A stretch of DNA of 64,000 nucleotides, from the NCBI RefSeq assembly GCF_002812985.1, contig NZ_PGCP01000014.1:62001-126000 (forward strand), read 5' to 3'. Below are positions 63,114-64,000 of this stretch, piece after piece; position 1 is the first letter of the stretch; each line of letters begins with the position of its first letter. The position numbers and the translations under genes are program-made. Source of the DNA: Aeromonas lusitana. Lineage in GTDB: Bacteria > Pseudomonadota > Gammaproteobacteria > Enterobacterales > Aeromonadaceae. The notes beneath the pieces were generated by a model. It saw only the letters and a list, made by a program, of their open reading frames with translations, was not told the origin of the DNA and did no database searches.

Positions 63114-64000
63114 TCAGCGTGGCTGCTGCTTGCCGGTCAAGAGCCAATAGCAGAGCGCCGAGCCAAAGCCGCAGCTGGCGATGGCAATCGCCATGGGCAG
63201 GGGGGATTCGGGCGGGTTGAGGTTGACCAGGATCCCCACCAGGGCGCCGATGCCAAAGCGCAAGGTGCCGGCGAGCGCCGAGGCGGTGCCCGCGGACTGG
63301 GGGAAGTGGCCCATCAGGCCGGTCATAGCGTTGGCCCCCACCAGGCTGATGTGACCGACGAACAGCACCACCGGGATGACGATGCCCCACAGGCCGCCGG
63401 TCTGGCTCCAGGCGTTGTAGATGAGCAGGGCGCCCGCGAGCGGCAGCATCATCAGGCCGTATTGCAGCATGCGCTCGGCACCGACCCCCTTCACCAGCCG
63501 GCTGTTGACGAAGGTGACCACCATCATCAGCAGGATATTGAGGCCAAACAGCCAGCCGTAGTGCTCGGTCGGTACGTGGAAATACTCGATGTAGACGTAG
63601 GGGGAGGCGCTCAAGAAGGCGAACATGCCGGAGCTCGACAGGGCGCCGCACAGCACATAGCCCATGGCGCCGCGATGGGAGAGCACGCCCCAGTAGTTGC
63701 GCAGCACCTGGCCGAGTCTGAGAGGCTGCTTGTGCTCGGGTTTGAGGGTCTCCGGGATCTTCCACTGCAGCACCAGGCAGATGAAGAGGCTGATCCCCAC
63801 CAGCAGCCAGAAGATCACCCGCCAGTCGCTGTGGGCGCTGATGTAGCCGCCCACCACGGGCGCTACCAGGGGCGCCAGCGTCATCACCAGGATCACGAAC
63901 GACATGGCGCGCGAAAACGCATCCTTCTCGAACAAGTCCCGCAGCAGGGCATTGACCACCACGGAGCCCGCGGCGCCACCGGCGGCCTGCAGCATGCGCC
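63114..64000 (-). CDS. bcr: Bcr/CflA family multidrug exporter, C-terminal part (cut by window edge)
   Basis: The frame runs from the stop at 63114 to the window end (about 295 residues). It starts inside the protein with RMLQAAGGAAGSVVVNALLRDLFEKDAFSRAMSFV, closely resembling E. coli Bcr. It contains APLVAPVVGGYI, FLSASPYVYIEYFHV, AGTASALAGTLRFGIGALVG and about eight hydrophobic segments. MFS exporters of this group pump bicyclomycin, sulfonamides or other drugs using the proton gradient. The N-terminal 100 or so residues lie outside. Confidence 0.93.
   Translation of the reverse strand, partial: RMLQAAGGAAGSVVVNALLRDLFEKDAFSRAMSFVILVMTLAPLVAPVVGGYISAHSDWRVIFWLLVGISLFICLVLQWKIPETLKPEHKQPLRLGQVLRNYWGVLSHRGAMGYVLCGALSSSGMFAFLSASPYVYIEYFHVPTEHYGWLFGLNILLMMVVTFVNSRLVKGVGAERMLQYGLMMLPLAGALLIYNAWSQTGGLWGIVIPVVLFVGHISLVGANAMTGLMGHFPQSAGTASALAGTLRFGIGALVGILVNLNPPESPLPMAIAIASCGFGSALCYWLLTGKQQPR

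Overview
The window looks like chromosomal DNA of a gamma-proteobacterium of the genus Aeromonas. GC is high (by eye about 60% or more in most coding DNA). Gene order is partly enterobacterial: adhE / ychE / oppABCDF and hinT / ycfL / lpoB / thiK ... ycfP / ndh. A three-gene alpha-pore-forming toxin operon matches AhlABC of Aeromonas hydrophila. The genus call is inference from these markers, since no rRNA or typing gene is present.

Layout. 0-9 kb: 5' part of adhE (minus strand), a 1.1 kb intergenic region with imperfect repeats and an FNR-like box, a MarC-family gene and the complete oligopeptide importer oppABCDF. 9-20 kb: a manganese (yybP-ykoY) riboswitch in front of alx, a periplasmic broad-specificity racemase, a small methyltransferase, a dicarboxylate/amino-acid symporter, a lipoprotein, tRNA-Pro(GGG), dihydroorotase with a duplicated 3' end, a QueD-like protein, a LysE exporter and a chemoreceptor. 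20-36 kb: hinT, a lipoprotein cluster with lpoB, thiK, a second SecDF pair preceded by a small membrane/exported protein, yedI, two tandem M3 oligopeptidases, ycfP and ndh. 36-44 kb: a FadL-type porin, then the ahl toxin operon and a patatin-like phospholipase, bracketed by two similar 34-bp sequences. 43.7-54 kb: an MccF-like peptidase, a phosphoglycerol-transferase-like membrane sulfatase, lysC under a lysine riboswitch, argA under an ArgR-type promoter, msrA and small genes. 55.2-58 kb: a low-GC island with two adjacent PD-(D/E)XK-like genes behind an octanucleotide repeat. 58-64 kb: an AttEFGH-like ABC system, a Phd/DUF4357 protein and a truncated bcr-type drug exporter.

Several parts fit together. 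OppABCDF with two cytosolic M3 peptidases implies peptide import and breakdown. LpoB, the MccF/LD-carboxypeptidase-like enzyme and the racemase touch cell-wall or D-amino-acid metabolism. lysC and argA carry leader or operator control by their end products. The most novel-looking region is the two-gene nuclease-like island at 55.4-57.7 kb. Its promoter region contains (ATTAAAAC)6, so phase-variable expression of a possible defence system is a reasonable hypothesis. Other observations worth checking are a 33-codon leader ORF overlapping ahlA, a possible secretion-monitor gene upstream of secDF, the duplicated pyrC tail, and an unassigned intergenic transcript candidate near 52.7 kb.
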